Shown here: one piece after another, positions 13,310 to 23,724 of the stretch
Numbering within the stretch: position 1 is the first letter of the stretch
How the letters are laid out: every line of letters starts with the position of its first letter
Assembly (NCBI GenBank): GCA_943789105.1
Contig: CALSSW010000005.1
Span: 1 to 64,000, forward strand
From: an uncultured Ulvibacter sp.
GTDB taxonomy: Bacteria; Bacteroidota; Bacteroidia; Flavobacteriales; Flavobacteriaceae
DNA: 64,000 nt
Direction: 5' to 3'
Position numbers and translations under genes: made by a program
Notes under the pieces: model-generated
The model's database searches: none
Told to the model about the DNA's origin: nothing
What the model saw: the letters and a program-made list of their open reading frames with translations, nothing else

Positions 13310-14473
13310 TTGATAGAATTTCTTACCCCAGTTTCAAAGCCTGTTATCGCTCACCGCGAGGTGTTGCCTGTAGGCACCATTGGGAAGCAATTGTTCGTGC
13401 ACACTATCAAGGGCGAGTTGCCAGATTTAGAAGATGTTAAGTTTGCTATTTTTGGGTGTAAAGAAAATAGGCGTGACATAGATTACATGGGCCTTGATGT
13501 ACAATTTGACACTGTTAGAATGTCCCTTTACGGTCTGTATCCTGGAAACTGGAAACACACTATTGCAGATCTTGGAGATATAGAAAAAGGCGCCAGTGTA
13601 GAAGATTCTTATTTTGCTGTTAAAGCAGTTACGGCAGCATTGCTTAAAAAAAACATTATTCCAATTATATTAGGCGCAAGCCAAGACGCCTTGTATGCTC
13701 AATACCGCGCTTATGACGGTGTTGCTTCTATGATAAACATGGTTAATATAGATACCCGCTTTGATTTAGGAGATGCAGAGGCGGCAATTACCAACAAATC
13801 ATATGTTGGAAAAATTATTATAGACAAACCCTACAACTTATTTAATTATAGTGTGCTAGGGTATCAATCTTTTTTCAATCCCCCACAAGAGATTGCCCTT
13901 ATGGAAGCGCTCTATTTTGATACCCACAGACTGGGTGCCGTAACCGCAGACATTAAAGATGTAGAGCCTATCTTTAGAAATGCAGATTTGGTTTCTATGG
14001 ATATTTCTGCAATAAAAAGCGCAGAATTAGGCAGTTATAATAAGGAGAATCCAAATGGCTTTGATGGCAGGGAGATTTGTGCTATTTCTAGATATGCAGG
14101 AATAAGTAACAAAGTATCTTCTTTTTCGTTATTTGAAATTACAGACTTCACTACTTCTAGATCTGGAGCTATGCTCCTTGGGCAAGTAGTATGGTACTTT
14201 ATTGAAGGTGTAAATTTTAGGGTTTCTGATGATGATTTTACAGATAAAAAGCACTACACAACCTACAAGGTACCCATTGATGATGAGGTTTTGATATTCA
14301 AAAAAAGTAGCAAGACGGGAAGATGGTGGATAGAATTACCTTTTATTTCAAATATTGATAATAAATTGAAATCATCAACGTTATTACCATGCACCTATGG
14401 CGAATATTTGGGTGCAACAAATCAGGAAATACCTGAAAGGTGGCTAAAGGCCCGCAGAAAGAACGAAGTTTGA
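13310..14473 (+). CDS. Arginase/formimidoylglutamase-fold protein, probably non-catalytic
   Basis: 387 residues from a TTG start. An in-frame stop lies just upstream at 13298, and the next ATG is far inside the protein. The arginase/ureohydrolase fold is suggested by its spaced motifs, but the metal-binding signatures are degraded: GASQ where GGxH is expected, DTRFD for DAHxD, and SMDISAIK for SxDxDxxD. Loss of several Mn ligands suggests a structural or regulatory role rather than hydrolysis (inference). It sits between topA and gldK on the same strand, an order I recall from other Flavobacteriia, which makes a link to gliding/T9SS possible but unproven. Confidence 0.75.
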   Translation: MIEFLTPVSKPVIAHREVLPVGTIGKQLFVHTIKGELPDLEDVKFAIFGCKENRRDIDYMGLDVQFDTVRMSLYGLYPGNWKHTIADLGDIEKGASVEDSYFAVKAVTAALLKKNIIPIILGASQDALYAQYRAYDGVASMINMVNIDTRFDLGDAEAAITNKSYVGKIIIDKPYNLFNYSVLGYQSFFNPPQEIALMEALYFDTHRLGAVTADIKDVEPIFRNADLVSMDISAIKSAELGSYNKENPNGFDGREICAISRYAGISNKVSSFSLFEITDFTTSRSGAMLLGQVVWYFIEGVNFRVSDDDFTDKKHYTTYKVPIDDEVLIFKKSSKTGRWWIELPFISNIDNKLKSSTLLPCTYGEYLGATNQEIPERWLKARRKNEV

Positions 14474-14583
14474 CCAATTAAAATTAAATAATTTTTAACA
14501 AGTGTTTTTTAAGAAAAGTGTTGTTTTTTTTAAAATATATCGATAGGTTTACACACTTGAAAATAGAATTTAACCCAGTACCT

Positions 14584-15966
14584 ATGAAAAAGTTTATTGC
14601 ATTGGCTGCGCTTGTTGCCTTAATGTCTAGTTGTAACTCTGGAGACAGAGGAGAACTTGTTGGAGTAAAAGGTAAAAAATGGCTCCCAGAGAAACCCTAT
14701 GGAATGACTCTTATACCAGGTGGTGCCTTTATTATGGGTAAATCTGGAGATGATTTTGTAGCCGTTGGTGACGCCCCTACAAAAACTGTTACTGTCCGGT
14801 CCTTTTATATGGACGAGACAGAAATCACCAATTCAGAATACCGTCAATTTGTAGAGTGGGTTAGAGACTCAACTGTGCGTTTAAGATTGGCTATTCTAGC
14901 AGATGAATTAGGAGAAACTCCCGGAGATGGAGAAGCGGGTATTGGAGATTTTGCATTTCTTGACAACGAAGACGAAGAGAAAACACCTTATGACCAATAC
15001 ATGGAAGACAATTACTATGGATGGGAGATGATTTTTATCGAAGGTAGAAAAATCAATAACAACATAGATATCATCTGGGACACCGCAGAGTATCCTGATG
15101 AGTATTATGTTGAGGTTATGGATAGTATGTATCTGCCATGGAAGAATCTTACAACGGGCATCGCACTATAGATGTTTCTAAGCTTAATTTTCAGTATTCT
15201 TACATGGATATTGATGCAGCTGCACAAGATAAAATCAAGGAAAAAGAAAAGATTTCTATAAAAAAGAAAGTCTTAACTATATATCCAGATACAACTGTTT
15301 GGATTAGAGACTTTCAACTACTCCTACAACGAGCCGATGCACAATGATTATTTTTGGCATGAGGCCTATGGAGACTATCCTGTAGTTGGTGTTACTTGGA
15401 ACCAAGCAAAAGCATTTGCTGCTTGGAGAACCTTATATAAAAATGCAAACCAGAAAAAAAGAAATCGTCAATTCGTAAACTCTTTCCGTCTTCCTAGTGA
15501 AGCAGAGTGGGAGTATGCTGCTCGTGGTGGTATTCAAGGAGGAGATTTCCCTTGGGGAGGACCTTACACAAAAAATGACAGAGGTTGTTTCTTGGCAAAC
15601 TTCAAACCCCTTCGTGGAGACTATGCCGCAGATCAGGCGCTTTATACTGTAGAGGCCAATTCATACGAGCCCAATGGTTTCAACCTATATAACATGGCGG
15701 GTAATGTAGCAGAGTGGGTAGATAGTTCTTATGAGGCTGCTTCTTACGATTATAACTCAACAATGAACCCTCTTGTAAATGACAAAACAAATTTCCGTAA
15801 GGTAACTCGTGGCGGCTCATGGAAAGATGTTGCTTACTTTCTAGAGGTTAGTTCTAGAAACTATGAATATGCAGATTCTGCAAGAAGCTACATTGGTTTT
15901 AGAACCGTACAAGATTACATGGGCACAGATATTACTTTAAATCAAAACTTCGGTGACGCGAGATAA
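14584..15966 (+). CDS. gldK: Gliding motility/T9SS lipoprotein GldK (frame interrupted)
   Basis: Outer-membrane-associated lipoprotein that forms the T9SS periplasmic ring with GldN. The chosen ATG at 14584 gives a lipoprotein signal ending LMSSC (Cys17). An ATG at 14518 would add an unlikely leader. The body is a formylglycine-generating-enzyme-like domain: IPGGAFIMG near residue 42, DETEITNSEYRQF, then VTWNQAKAFAAW, RLPSEAEWEYAARGG, GNVAEWV and TRGGSWKD. The reading frame changes near 15140-15150 and returns to the first frame near 15315-15330, so three fragments together give one normal GldK. First gene of gldKLMN; 55 bases to gldL. Confidence 0.9.
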
Positions 15967-16021
15967 AACGTTAAAAACTTATACTTAAACTCAACTACTT
16001 AAACTTAAACTAAAAATTATT

Positions 16022-16658
16022 ATGGCACAATCACAGTCTGGAAAGAAATTAATGAATATGGTATACGGTCTTGGAGCCGCAGTTGTAATTATTGGAGCAT
16101 TATTTAAAATTATGCACTGGCCTTTCGGAGACGAAATGCTAATTCATTGGTCTTGTTACAGAAGCAGGAGTATTTGCTGTTTCTGCCTTTGAAAAAGTTG
16201 ATGATGATCTAGATTGGTCTTTAGTATATCCAGAATTAGCTGGAGGAGCTGCCTCAGGGGGTAAAAAAGAATCTCCAGAAGGTCTTTTATCTAAAAAATT
16301 AGACCAGATGTTAAAAGATGCCCGCATAGATGGTGAGTTAATCACGAGCCTTTCTACAAGTATTTCTTCTTTTGAAGCCGCTGCAAAAGGAATGGCTCCA
16401 ACCGCAGATGGCATGAACGCTACTAAAAAGTACAGCGAAGAAATGGCAATGGCTGCGGCACAAATGGAATCATTAAATAGTTTGTATAAAGTACAGGTAG
16501 AGTCTACGTCTCGTCAAACTGAGGTTAACGAGCGCGTTGCAGAAAATGCAGAGCAATTAAAAGCACAAATGGAGCACTTAACTACAAGTCTTTCTTCATT
16601 AAACGGAGTATACGGTGGTATGTTATCAGCAATGAGCAGGAAACTAATCATAATTTAA
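16022..16658 (+). CDS. gldL: Gliding motility protein GldL, T9SS motor subunit (frame interrupted)
   Basis: Inner-membrane protein that with GldM forms the proton-driven motor of T9SS and gliding. It begins MAQSQSGKKLMN, followed by a first membrane helix (YGLGAAVVIIGALFKIMHW) and, after a break near 16138-16146, a second (IGLVTEAGVFAVSAF). The cytoplasmic part is helical and ends SLNGVYGGMLSAMS, the typical GldL C-terminus. The break fits one inserted base, and the last few residues also look altered. The next gene, gldM, starts 27 bases downstream. Confidence 0.9.
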
Positions 16659-16685
16659 CTAAATAAAAATATTTAAAATAAAATT

Positions 16686-18292
16686 ATGGCATCAGGAAAA
16701 CAAACCCCAAGACAAAAGATGATAAACCTAATGTACTTGGTTTTTATCGCGATGTTGGCATTAAATATGTCTAAAGAAGTATTGTCTGCATTTGGTTCAA
16801 TAAACGAAAAATTAGATCGTTCAAACAAAAGTTATGCGTCAAAAAACACTATAATAGCTTAAGAGAATTAAAACTAGCCTCAGATGAGAAAATGATGAGT
16901 TTAAAATAGCATATGAAAGTGCAGCCGCTGCAATCAGTTATCAAAAACCTACAACGATTACATAGCAATACAAAAAAAGATGCTAGATAGAGCAGGTTAA
17001 AGATCCTAAAGACTACGAAACTATGGATCAGTCTGCTTTTTTAGATGAAGAATATTATAAAGGCGGTAAATTAACAGAAGCAGGTCAAGAGTTTTTGACT
17101 CAAATGGATACCTACAAAAATGGTATGCTCCTTACTTGGAGATTCCAACCCAACCATTTCAGCCCAAATTAATAATGATTTTGATACTAGTGAGATTATA
17201 AATCGTGAGGGTAAACCAAATGACTATATAAAATACAATTATGTTGGTTTCCCGTTAGTTTCTTCATTAACTAAAATGACACAAATCCAAAACGATATAA
17301 ATACTGTTGAAAATGAATTATTATCATCAGCTACATGAAGGTGCTTTAAGCAATTGGCTAGAATTGAATAATTACGAAACTGTTATGACAACCTCAAAAG
17401 GTGCTTATTATCACGGGTTCTACTTTTGACGGCATGTTGTCTTTGGGTCGTGTAGATGCTTCTACAAAACCAGTTAGAGTTGAGCTCATTGCTTGATGGT
17501 AAAGACATCAAAGAAGACCAATATGAGTTTGACGGTGGTAGAGTTGTCCTTAAGGTAGGAAGTGGATCAGTTGGTCCTCATTCAATTACTGGAAAACTTA
17601 TTTACTTGCAAGATGGTAACGAGGTTGAGGTGCTTGTAGATAAACAATTTACAACCATCAATAAGCCAAAATCTGCATCAATTCGCAGATTAACCAAGAT
17701 GAATGTAGTATACCGCGGGGTTTCTAACCCTATGACCATTACATTTGCGGGTAGTCCAAGACAATCAAGTATAAGGCAAGTGCCCCTGGATTATCTAAAC
17801 AGAAAGGTAGTGATGATATTAATTGCGCAACAAGCAAGGTCACTTTTTCACATATACTTACTCCTGGAAGTGGTGGTTGTGTAACGGTATAATGTTTCTG
17901 GTACACTTCCCGGTGGTGAGGTGGTAAAGGATAGTGAAAAGTTTCGGATTAAAGATATTCCACGCCCAGCAGGAACAATTGCTGGTGAATCTGCACTTGA
18001 TGGTATTATACTTATGGGAAGAGGACAAATTGAAAAAGGAAGAGTTCGTGCCAAAATACCGGATTTCGATTTTGATCTTGATTTAAATGTGTCTGGTTTT
18101 AATTTTATTGTGCCCGGGCAACCAGTAGTTGAAGTAAAAGGGAAAAAATTAAATGCCCAAGGTCTTGCTGCTTTGAGGAAAGCTAAGCCTGGGATGTTGA
18201 TTACAATCACTAATATTAAGGCAAATATAGTTGGTAAAAGTGATTATAAATTAAAGAATATACCAGCAATACAAATGGAATTGTTAGACTAA
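16686..18292 (+). CDS. gldM: Gliding motility protein GldM, T9SS motor shaft (heavily frame-interrupted)
   Basis: The N-terminus MASGKQTPRQKMINLMYLVFIAMLALN is the conserved cytoplasmic start and single membrane helix of GldM. The remaining periplasmic sequence is recognisable but scattered over all three frames: breaks near 16860, 16910, 16990, 17130-17150, 17335, 17415, 17690-17780 and 17880. Fragments such as DGKDIKEDQYEFDGG and GRVRAKIPDFDFDL and the end IQMELLD match the beta-domain C-terminus. Full extent corresponds to about 535 codons, close to the usual ~515. This is the most damaged gene in the window; error or true pseudogene cannot be told apart here. Confidence 0.85.
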
Positions 18293-18365
18293 GCTACTTT
18301 AATTAATCTCACCTGTGTGTGTTGATTACAATTAATGAAAATGATTTATTAATAAAGAATAACAA

Positions 18366-19290
18366 ATGAAGTTACAAAACATAATCTTAGGAACCTTTTG
18401 TTGTGGTTTTAAGTATTTCATAGTGCAAGTGCACAATTAAATATTTTAAACGCAGAAACAGCTGAGGATATTGGGCAAAAAACAATTGACCAACTCATGA
18501 AAGATAACGATATGCCGTTGCCATATGGTTTTATTGATGAGCGTGATATTCTTTGGTCTAAAGCTACTTGGGAGATTATAGATCTTGATGAGCGTGTAAA
18601 CTTCCCACTCTATTTTCCCATATTCACTAACGATATTGGTAAGTGATAGACGTTCTTTATACGATGTTCTTATGACTAATATTAAAAATGGTGTAATTAA
18701 AAGATATTTATGCTGATTCATATTTTAATACAAAAAGAACTCTGAAGGATTTAGAAGCATCTATGCGTGTTAGAGATACCACCAATCCTGGGATTGATCA
18801 GTATAACAAAACTGGTGGTAAAGATGGTGGGGGTTTCGTAGATGATGAGTTCATAAAAGAATATGTAGTTACAACAAAAGATATCGAACAATGGAAAATT
18901 CGTGGCTTATGGTATATAGATAAACGCCTAGGAGAATTAAGATACCGTATTATAGCAATTTGTCCTGTTGCCTCTAGCGCTAGAAACATAATGAATAAAA
19001 AAAATGATAACAGTAATTTAATTCCTTTGTTTTGGCTTTATTATCCTGATGTAAGAGAAGTGTTGCACGAGGCGAAAGCATTTAATAAAAAAAATACATC
19101 AAGACCCATTTCTTTCGATCATTTGCTAAATTCAAGAAGATTTTCTAGTGTAATTTATAAAGAAGAAAATGTTTACGGAGATAGAAAAGTTAAAGAATAT
19201 ATCAGTGAAAATGCCTTTATGCAGCTTTTAGAGTCTGACAGGATAAAAGAAAAAATTAGAAATATTGAATTAGATCTTTGGAATTATTAA
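18366..19290 (+). CDS. gldN: Gliding motility protein GldN (frame interrupted)
   Basis: Periplasmic partner of GldK in the T9SS ring. Begins MKLQNIILGTF with a signal peptide; the frame changes near 18400, within the signal region. It resumes as LNILNAETAEDIGQKTID and changes again near 18640 and 18700. From 18763 the frame stays open to the end: VVTTKDIEQWKIRGLWYIDKR, ICPVASSA and PLFWLYYPDVREVL are typical GldN text. Last gene of the gldKLMN operon; a terminator follows within 25 bases. Confidence 0.9.
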
Positions 19291-19313
19291 TTTCTAATTT
19301 TAAAAAAAAAAAT

Positions 19314-19341
19314 AAAGCTCCACAATTGTGGGGCTTTTTTT
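19314..19341 (+). terminator. Rho-independent terminator after gldN
   Basis: Stem AAGCTCCACA / TGTGGGGCTT closed around a short AT loop and followed by a run of T. It ends the gldKLMN transcript. Confidence 0.85.
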
Positions 19342-19429
19342 ATGACTTTTATTTAGCAATCGCGCTTAATTTACTAGGGTTTTAGTGGTTGTTACTGTGG
19401 GACAGAATTGTTTTGTTATATTTACTGTA

Positions 19430-19996
19430 ATGAAACACAACCGCAAAGAAGAAATAGTTATTGTTGCTGCAAAACTTTTTAAAGAAAAAGGATACAGCGC
19501 CGTTTCAATGAGAGACATTGCCCAGCAAATGGATATAAAGGCGGCAAGTTTATACAACCACATTAAAGGCAAACAGGAAATATTATCTTCCTTGGTGCTT
19601 CATGTAGCTAGAGAGTTTACAAACAGCACTCAAACTATCACTTCTCAAGACGGCACTGCTTTGCAACGCCTTAAAAAACTCATTGAAGTACATATTGATA
19701 TAACCCTGCACCATGCAGATGCCATTGCAGCTTTAAATAATGATTGGATGCATCTAGATGGCCAAGATTTGTTAGACTTTATTGCCATGCGTGACCAGTA
19801 CGAAGAAAATTTCAGAAACATTATAAAGCAAGGAATCCAAACACAGCAAATTAAAGCCAAAGAACCTGAGGTTATCCTTTTCTCCATTTTGTCTACACTA
19901 AGAACACTTTATCTTTGGAATGAGAAACGAGGAAAGCTAGAAGTAAATGTTTTAAAGAAAGAATTGGTAGCGGTACTTATATCTGGTATTGTATAA
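19430..19996 (+). CDS. TetR/AcrR-family regulator, probable repressor of the paa operon
   Basis: 188 residues from the ATG at 19430 (MKHNRKEE). An upstream in-frame ATG at 19385 lies in promoter-like sequence and would add a non-family leader. The N-terminal helix-turn-helix is clear: AAKLFKEKGYSAVSMRDIAQQMDIKAASLYNHIKGKQEIL. The C-terminal half is the variable ligand-binding domain. It lies 62 bases before paaE in the same direction. The gap holds a perfect-arm palindrome over the paaE promoter, so it probably represses the paa genes and is relieved by phenylacetyl-CoA or a later intermediate (inference by analogy with PaaR). Confidence 0.85.
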   Translation: MKHNRKEEIVIVAAKLFKEKGYSAVSMRDIAQQMDIKAASLYNHIKGKQEILSSLVLHVAREFTNSTQTITSQDGTALQRLKKLIEVHIDITLHHADAIAALNNDWMHLDGQDLLDFIAMRDQYEENFRNIIKQGIQTQQIKAKEPEVILFSILSTLRTLYLWNEKRGKLEVNVLKKELVAVLISGIV

Positions 19997-20009
19997 TTAT
20001 TTTGAAATA

Positions 20010-20041
20010 TTTGCCAGTTTAACTAACAATCGTTAGTTTTG
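20010..20041 (+). promoter_or_regulatory. paa operon promoter with overlapping TetR-type operator
   Basis: A -33 box TTTG (20010-20013) and a -7 box TAGTTTTG (20034-20041) are separated by 20 bases, a good Bacteroidota promoter. Across it lies the palindrome AACTAACAATCGTTAGTT (20021-20038), with 7-base perfect arms and a 4-base centre, covering the spacer and part of the -7 box. A repressor bound here would block the polymerase. The paaE ATG lies 17 bases after the -7 box. Confidence 0.75.
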
Positions 20042-20058
20042 TAAAATAATATAACTAT

Positions 20059-21129
20059 ATGGCTGCATTTCATACATTAAAAATTAAGGATATAACCAAG
20101 CAAACCCCAGATTGCTCTGTTATTACCTTTGACATGCCCCATAATTTATCTCAAGTGTTTGATTACACCCAAGGACAACACCTTACCCTAAAGGCAATCA
20201 TTGATGGCCAAGAAATAAGACGCTCTTACAGCCTTTGTTCTAGCATGGTAGATAGCCAGTGGCAAGTAGCTGTAAAAAAAATCCCGGGAGGAATATTCTC
20301 CAGCTATGCAAATGATGTTTTACAAACAGGAGATACCCTGCAGGTAATGCCTCCAAGTGGTAAGTTTGGTGTTCCAATCTCACCCCAAGAAAAAACATAC
20401 ATAGCCTTTGTGGCTGGAAGTGGCATTACTCCGGTGCTATCTATGATAAAGACACACCTAGCAAAAGAGCCAAAAGCTAGGTTCAAATTATTCTATTTGA
20501 ATCGTACTGTAAAATCTATTATCTTTAAGGAACAAATAGAACAGCTTAGAAATCAGTATTTTGGAAGGTTAGAGATTTTTTATTTTTTAACCAAAGAGCA
20601 CAGAGATGCCCAGCTATTTAATGGACGCTTTACCGATGAAAAATTAAAAGAAATTTTCCAGAAACTAGTACATGTTCCATTATTAGACGAAGCTTTCTTG
20701 TGCGGCCCTGAGGAAATGATATTTTTGGTTCAAAAAGCACTAATGAATGCTGGTATGCCAGAGGCTAACATTCACTATGAGTTATTTGTCTCTGGATTAA
20801 CCCAGCAGGATAAAAAACGTGCTGCACGTCTAGACCAGCAGCGTGTTGAGGGAGTAGAAGTAACAATTGTGGATGGTGGTAAAGAGTTTCATTTTACCAT
20901 GACAGAGCACTTTGATACTATTTTAGATGCAGCCCTTGATGCTGGCGCAGATTTACCCTTTGCCTGTAAGGGTGGCGTGTGTTCTACCTGTAAGTGTAGA
21001 GTGCTGGATGGCAATGTAGAGATGAAAATAAATTATGCGCTCAATGATAAGGAAGTATCACAAAACCTTGTTTTGAGTTGCCAGGCAGTGCCCACCACAG
21101 ATAAAGTAAAAGTTGATTTTGATGTATAA
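20059..21129 (+). CDS. paaE: Phenylacetyl-CoA epoxidase reductase subunit PaaE
   Basis: 356 residues, the family's usual length. It passes electrons from NAD(P)H through FAD and a [2Fe-2S] cluster to the PaaA diiron centre. The N-terminal FAD domain has RRSYSLCSS; the NAD domain has FVAGSGITPVLSM and LCGPEEMIF. The C-terminal plant-type ferredoxin domain has the cluster ligands CKGGVCSTCKC plus a later Cys in LSCQA. First gene of the catabolic operon directly behind the operator; paaA begins 12 bases after its stop. Confidence 0.95.
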   Translation: MAAFHTLKIKDITKQTPDCSVITFDMPHNLSQVFDYTQGQHLTLKAIIDGQEIRRSYSLCSSMVDSQWQVAVKKIPGGIFSSYANDVLQTGDTLQVMPPSGKFGVPISPQEKTYIAFVAGSGITPVLSMIKTHLAKEPKARFKLFYLNRTVKSIIFKEQIEQLRNQYFGRLEIFYFLTKEHRDAQLFNGRFTDEKLKEIFQKLVHVPLLDEAFLCGPEEMIFLVQKALMNAGMPEANIHYELFVSGLTQQDKKRAARLDQQRVEGVEVTIVDGGKEFHFTMTEHFDTILDAALDAGADLPFACKGGVCSTCKCRVLDGNVEMKINYALNDKEVSQNLVLSCQAVPTTDKVKVDFDV

Positions 21130-21141
21130 ATCTTAAAAACT

Positions 21142-22099
21142 ATGAGCAACGAACAAATTAAAAACCTAGAAGAAATTTTTGAAGCGCGCATTGCACGTGA
21201 CGAAAAAATAGAACCCAAAGATTGGATGCCAGAGAAATATAGAAAGACGCACATTCGTCAAATCTCTCAGCATGCCCATTCAGAGATTGTAGGAATGCTA
21301 CCAGAAGGAAACTGGATTAGCAGAGCACCTTCTTTAAGAAGAAAGGCTGCCCTGCTAGCAAAGGTGCAAGATGAGGCAGGACACGGCCTGTATTTGTATT
21401 CTGCCTGTGAAACACTTGGTATTTCTCGTGAAGAATTATACCAGCAGTTGCATAGTGGTAAAGCAAAGTATTCTTCAATATTTAATTACCCAACACTAAC
21501 CTGGGCAGACATGGGCGCTGTGGGTTGGCTTGTAGATGGCGCAGCCATTATAAATCAAGTGCCTTTGTGTAATACCTCTTTTGGTCCTTATGCAAGAGCA
21601 ATGGTTCGGGTTTGTAAAGAAGAGAGTTTTCATCAAAGGCAAGGTTTTGAGATTATGCTCAAGCTTTGTAAGGGCTCCAAGGAGCAAAAAGACATGGCTC
21701 AAGACGCCTCTAAATAGATGGTGGTGGCCAAGTTTAATGATGTTAGGCCCAACAGATGCAGAGAGTGTTCATACAGAGCAGTCCATGAAGTGGAAGTTAA
21801 AACGTAAGTCTAACGATGATTTGCGCCAACAGTTCATTGATCAAACAGTCCCACAAGCAGATTTACTTGGTTTAACAATTCCAGATCCAGATTTAAAGTT
21901 TAACAAACAAACAGGAAGTTATGATTTTGGAGCCATAGATTGGGATGAGTTTTGGCAAGTAGTAAAAGGTCACGGTCCCTGCAACAAGCAGCGTATAAGT
22001 GCACGAGTAGCTGCCTGGGAAAACGGTGCTTGGGTGAGAGATGCCGCCATGGCACATGCCGCTAAAAAAGAGGCATTAAAAATTAAAATAGCAATCTAG
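21142..22099 (+). CDS. paaA: Phenylacetyl-CoA epoxidase catalytic subunit PaaA (one frame break)
   Basis: Diiron oxygenase subunit that converts phenylacetyl-CoA to its ring-1,2-epoxide. Diiron motifs are visible: QDEAGHG in the first half and EESFHQRQG further on. Near 21707-21710 one extra T breaks the frame: removing it gives [16 protein letters not shown], the expected PaaA text, which runs on to [19 protein letters not shown]. Total length is then about 318 residues, normal for PaaA. paaB follows after 17 bases. Confidence 0.93.
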
Positions 22100-22116
22100 T
22101 ATCAAATACAATAGAT

Positions 22117-22401
22117 ATGGATAATAATTGGCCCTTATGGGAAATCTTCGTAAGAAGTAAAAACGGATTAGAACATCGTCATTTTGGTAGCCTGCATGCA
22201 GCAGACGAAGAAATGGCACTTGAAAACGCAAGAGATGTTTACACAAGACGCAATGAAGGCGTGAGTATTTGGGTCGTAAAAAGCAGCAATATAACCGCAA
22301 GTAACCCAGAAAACAACGGAGAACTCTTTGAGCCAGCTCAAGACAAAGTATACCGTCATCCAACATTTTATAAGTTACCAGATGAGGTAAAGCATATGTA
22401 A
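22117..22401 (+). CDS. paaB: Phenylacetyl-CoA epoxidase subunit PaaB
   Basis: 94 residues. Small structural subunit that bridges the PaaA-PaaC heterodimers of the epoxidase. It matches the family from the start (WPLWEIFVRSKNGLEHRHFGSLHA) through DEEMALENARDVYTRR to the conserved IWVV strand. It ends one base before the paaC start, so the two are probably translationally coupled. Confidence 0.95.
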   Translation: MDNNWPLWEIFVRSKNGLEHRHFGSLHAADEEMALENARDVYTRRNEGVSIWVVKSSNITASNPENNGELFEPAQDKVYRHPTFYKLPDEVKHM

Positions 22402-22402
22402 T

Positions 22403-23159
22403 ATGAAAAGCGAACATTTATACAATTACATTCTAGGTATTGCAGACAATAGCCTTATTCTTGGACAGCGTCTTGGAGAGCTGTGTGGTCATGGTCCTAG
22501 TTTAGAGACAGATATTGCAGGCACAAACATTTCTTTGGACCTTATTGGTCAAACAAGAAGTTATTATCAGTATGCCGCTAAAATTTCCGGCGAAAATAAA
22601 ACAGAGGATGATATCGCATTTTTACGTCTAGAGAGACACTACAAAAATGTACTACTTGTAGAACAGCCCAATACCCATTTTGGATTTGTTATGGGGCGTC
22701 AATACCTTTTTGATGTGTTTCATTTGTTACTATTGAAAGAATTACAATTAAGCAAAGATGAAACCCTTGCTGCTATCGCAAAAAAAGGAATCAAAGAAGT
22801 AAGTTATCACAAACGATTTTCTGGAGACTGGGTAAAACGCTTGGGTGATGGAACCCCAGAGAGTACCGCTAAAATGCAAGAGGCTATTGATGATTTATGG
22901 CCCTACACACAGGAGCTTTTTGACATGACAGACTGCAGACACAGCAATGGCCTTAGAGGGCGTAGGTGTAGATGTTTCAAAACTAAAAAAGGCCTATTAC
23001 AAAGAGGTTACAGACCTCTTTGAGCTGGCAACTCTAGAGGTTCCTCAGAGCACGTATTTTTCTCGTGGAGGTAAAAAAGGAGTACACAGCGAGCACATGG
23101 GATATTTGTTGGCAGATTTGCAGTACATGCAACGAACCTATCCAAACATGCAGTGGTAA
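22403..23159 (+). CDS. paaC: Phenylacetyl-CoA epoxidase structural subunit PaaC (one frame break)
   Basis: Ferritin-fold scaffold partner of PaaA, expected to lack a complete diiron site. Recognised by LGQRLGELCGHGPSLETDIAGTNISLDLIGQ and the late VHSEHMGYLLADLQYMQR. The frame breaks near 22930-22935; dropping one base restores MTDADTAMALEGVGVDVSKL. Full length is then about 251 residues, as usual. paaD begins 10 bases after its stop. Confidence 0.93.
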
Positions 23160-23169
23160 TAAAAAAACA

Positions 23170-23670
23170 ATGACAGGAACCCAGATAAATATAGATACGC
23201 ATCTTCTTCCAATTTTGGGACAGGTAAGCGATCCAGAGATTCCGGTATTAAGTGTTTTGGACCTCGGGGTAATAAGAGAAGCTATAGAAAAAGATGGGAC
23301 GGTGTATGTTAAACTTACACCCACTTATTCTGGATGTCCAGCAATGGATGTTATTGGGGATGATTTAAAAATAGCCTTTGCCCCATTGGGCAAAAAAGTA
23401 AAGGTGGAGCTTGTATTGGCACCAGCTTGGAGCACAGACTGGATTAGCGAGTCTGGATTGCAGAAAATGGAGGCTTACGGAATTGCCAGACCATTGTCTG
23501 AGAGTGCAGATAAAGATGTGTTGTTGGCAGGTGCAAAAAAAGTAATTTGTCCTCAATGTAAAAGTACAGATACACATTTAGTAAGCCAGTTTGGGTCTAC
23601 TGCTTGCAAAGCATTATTTAAATGCGAAGCATGTCTAGAGCCTTTTGATTACTTTAAATGTTTGAAATAA
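23170..23670 (+). CDS. paaD: Phenylacetate pathway Fe-S assembly factor PaaD
   Basis: 166 residues from the ATG at 23170. A longer reading from 23065 would lie inside paaC and is not used. The DUF59/MIP18-like domain (DPEIPVLSVLDLGVIR, LTPTYSGCPAMDVI) is followed by a C-terminal zinc-ribbon-like part with CPQC and CEAC. PaaD is thought to help mature iron centres of the epoxidase system. Intact and in the usual place after paaC. Confidence 0.93.
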   Translation: MTGTQINIDTHLLPILGQVSDPEIPVLSVLDLGVIREAIEKDGTVYVKLTPTYSGCPAMDVIGDDLKIAFAPLGKKVKVELVLAPAWSTDWISESGLQKMEAYGIARPLSESADKDVLLAGAKKVICPQCKSTDTHLVSQFGSTACKALFKCEACLEPFDYFKCLK

Positions 23671-23724
23671 TAAATTAATTCCCTTAGAGGGATTCAAGGA
23701 GTATATCCTTACCTATAGAAAGCT

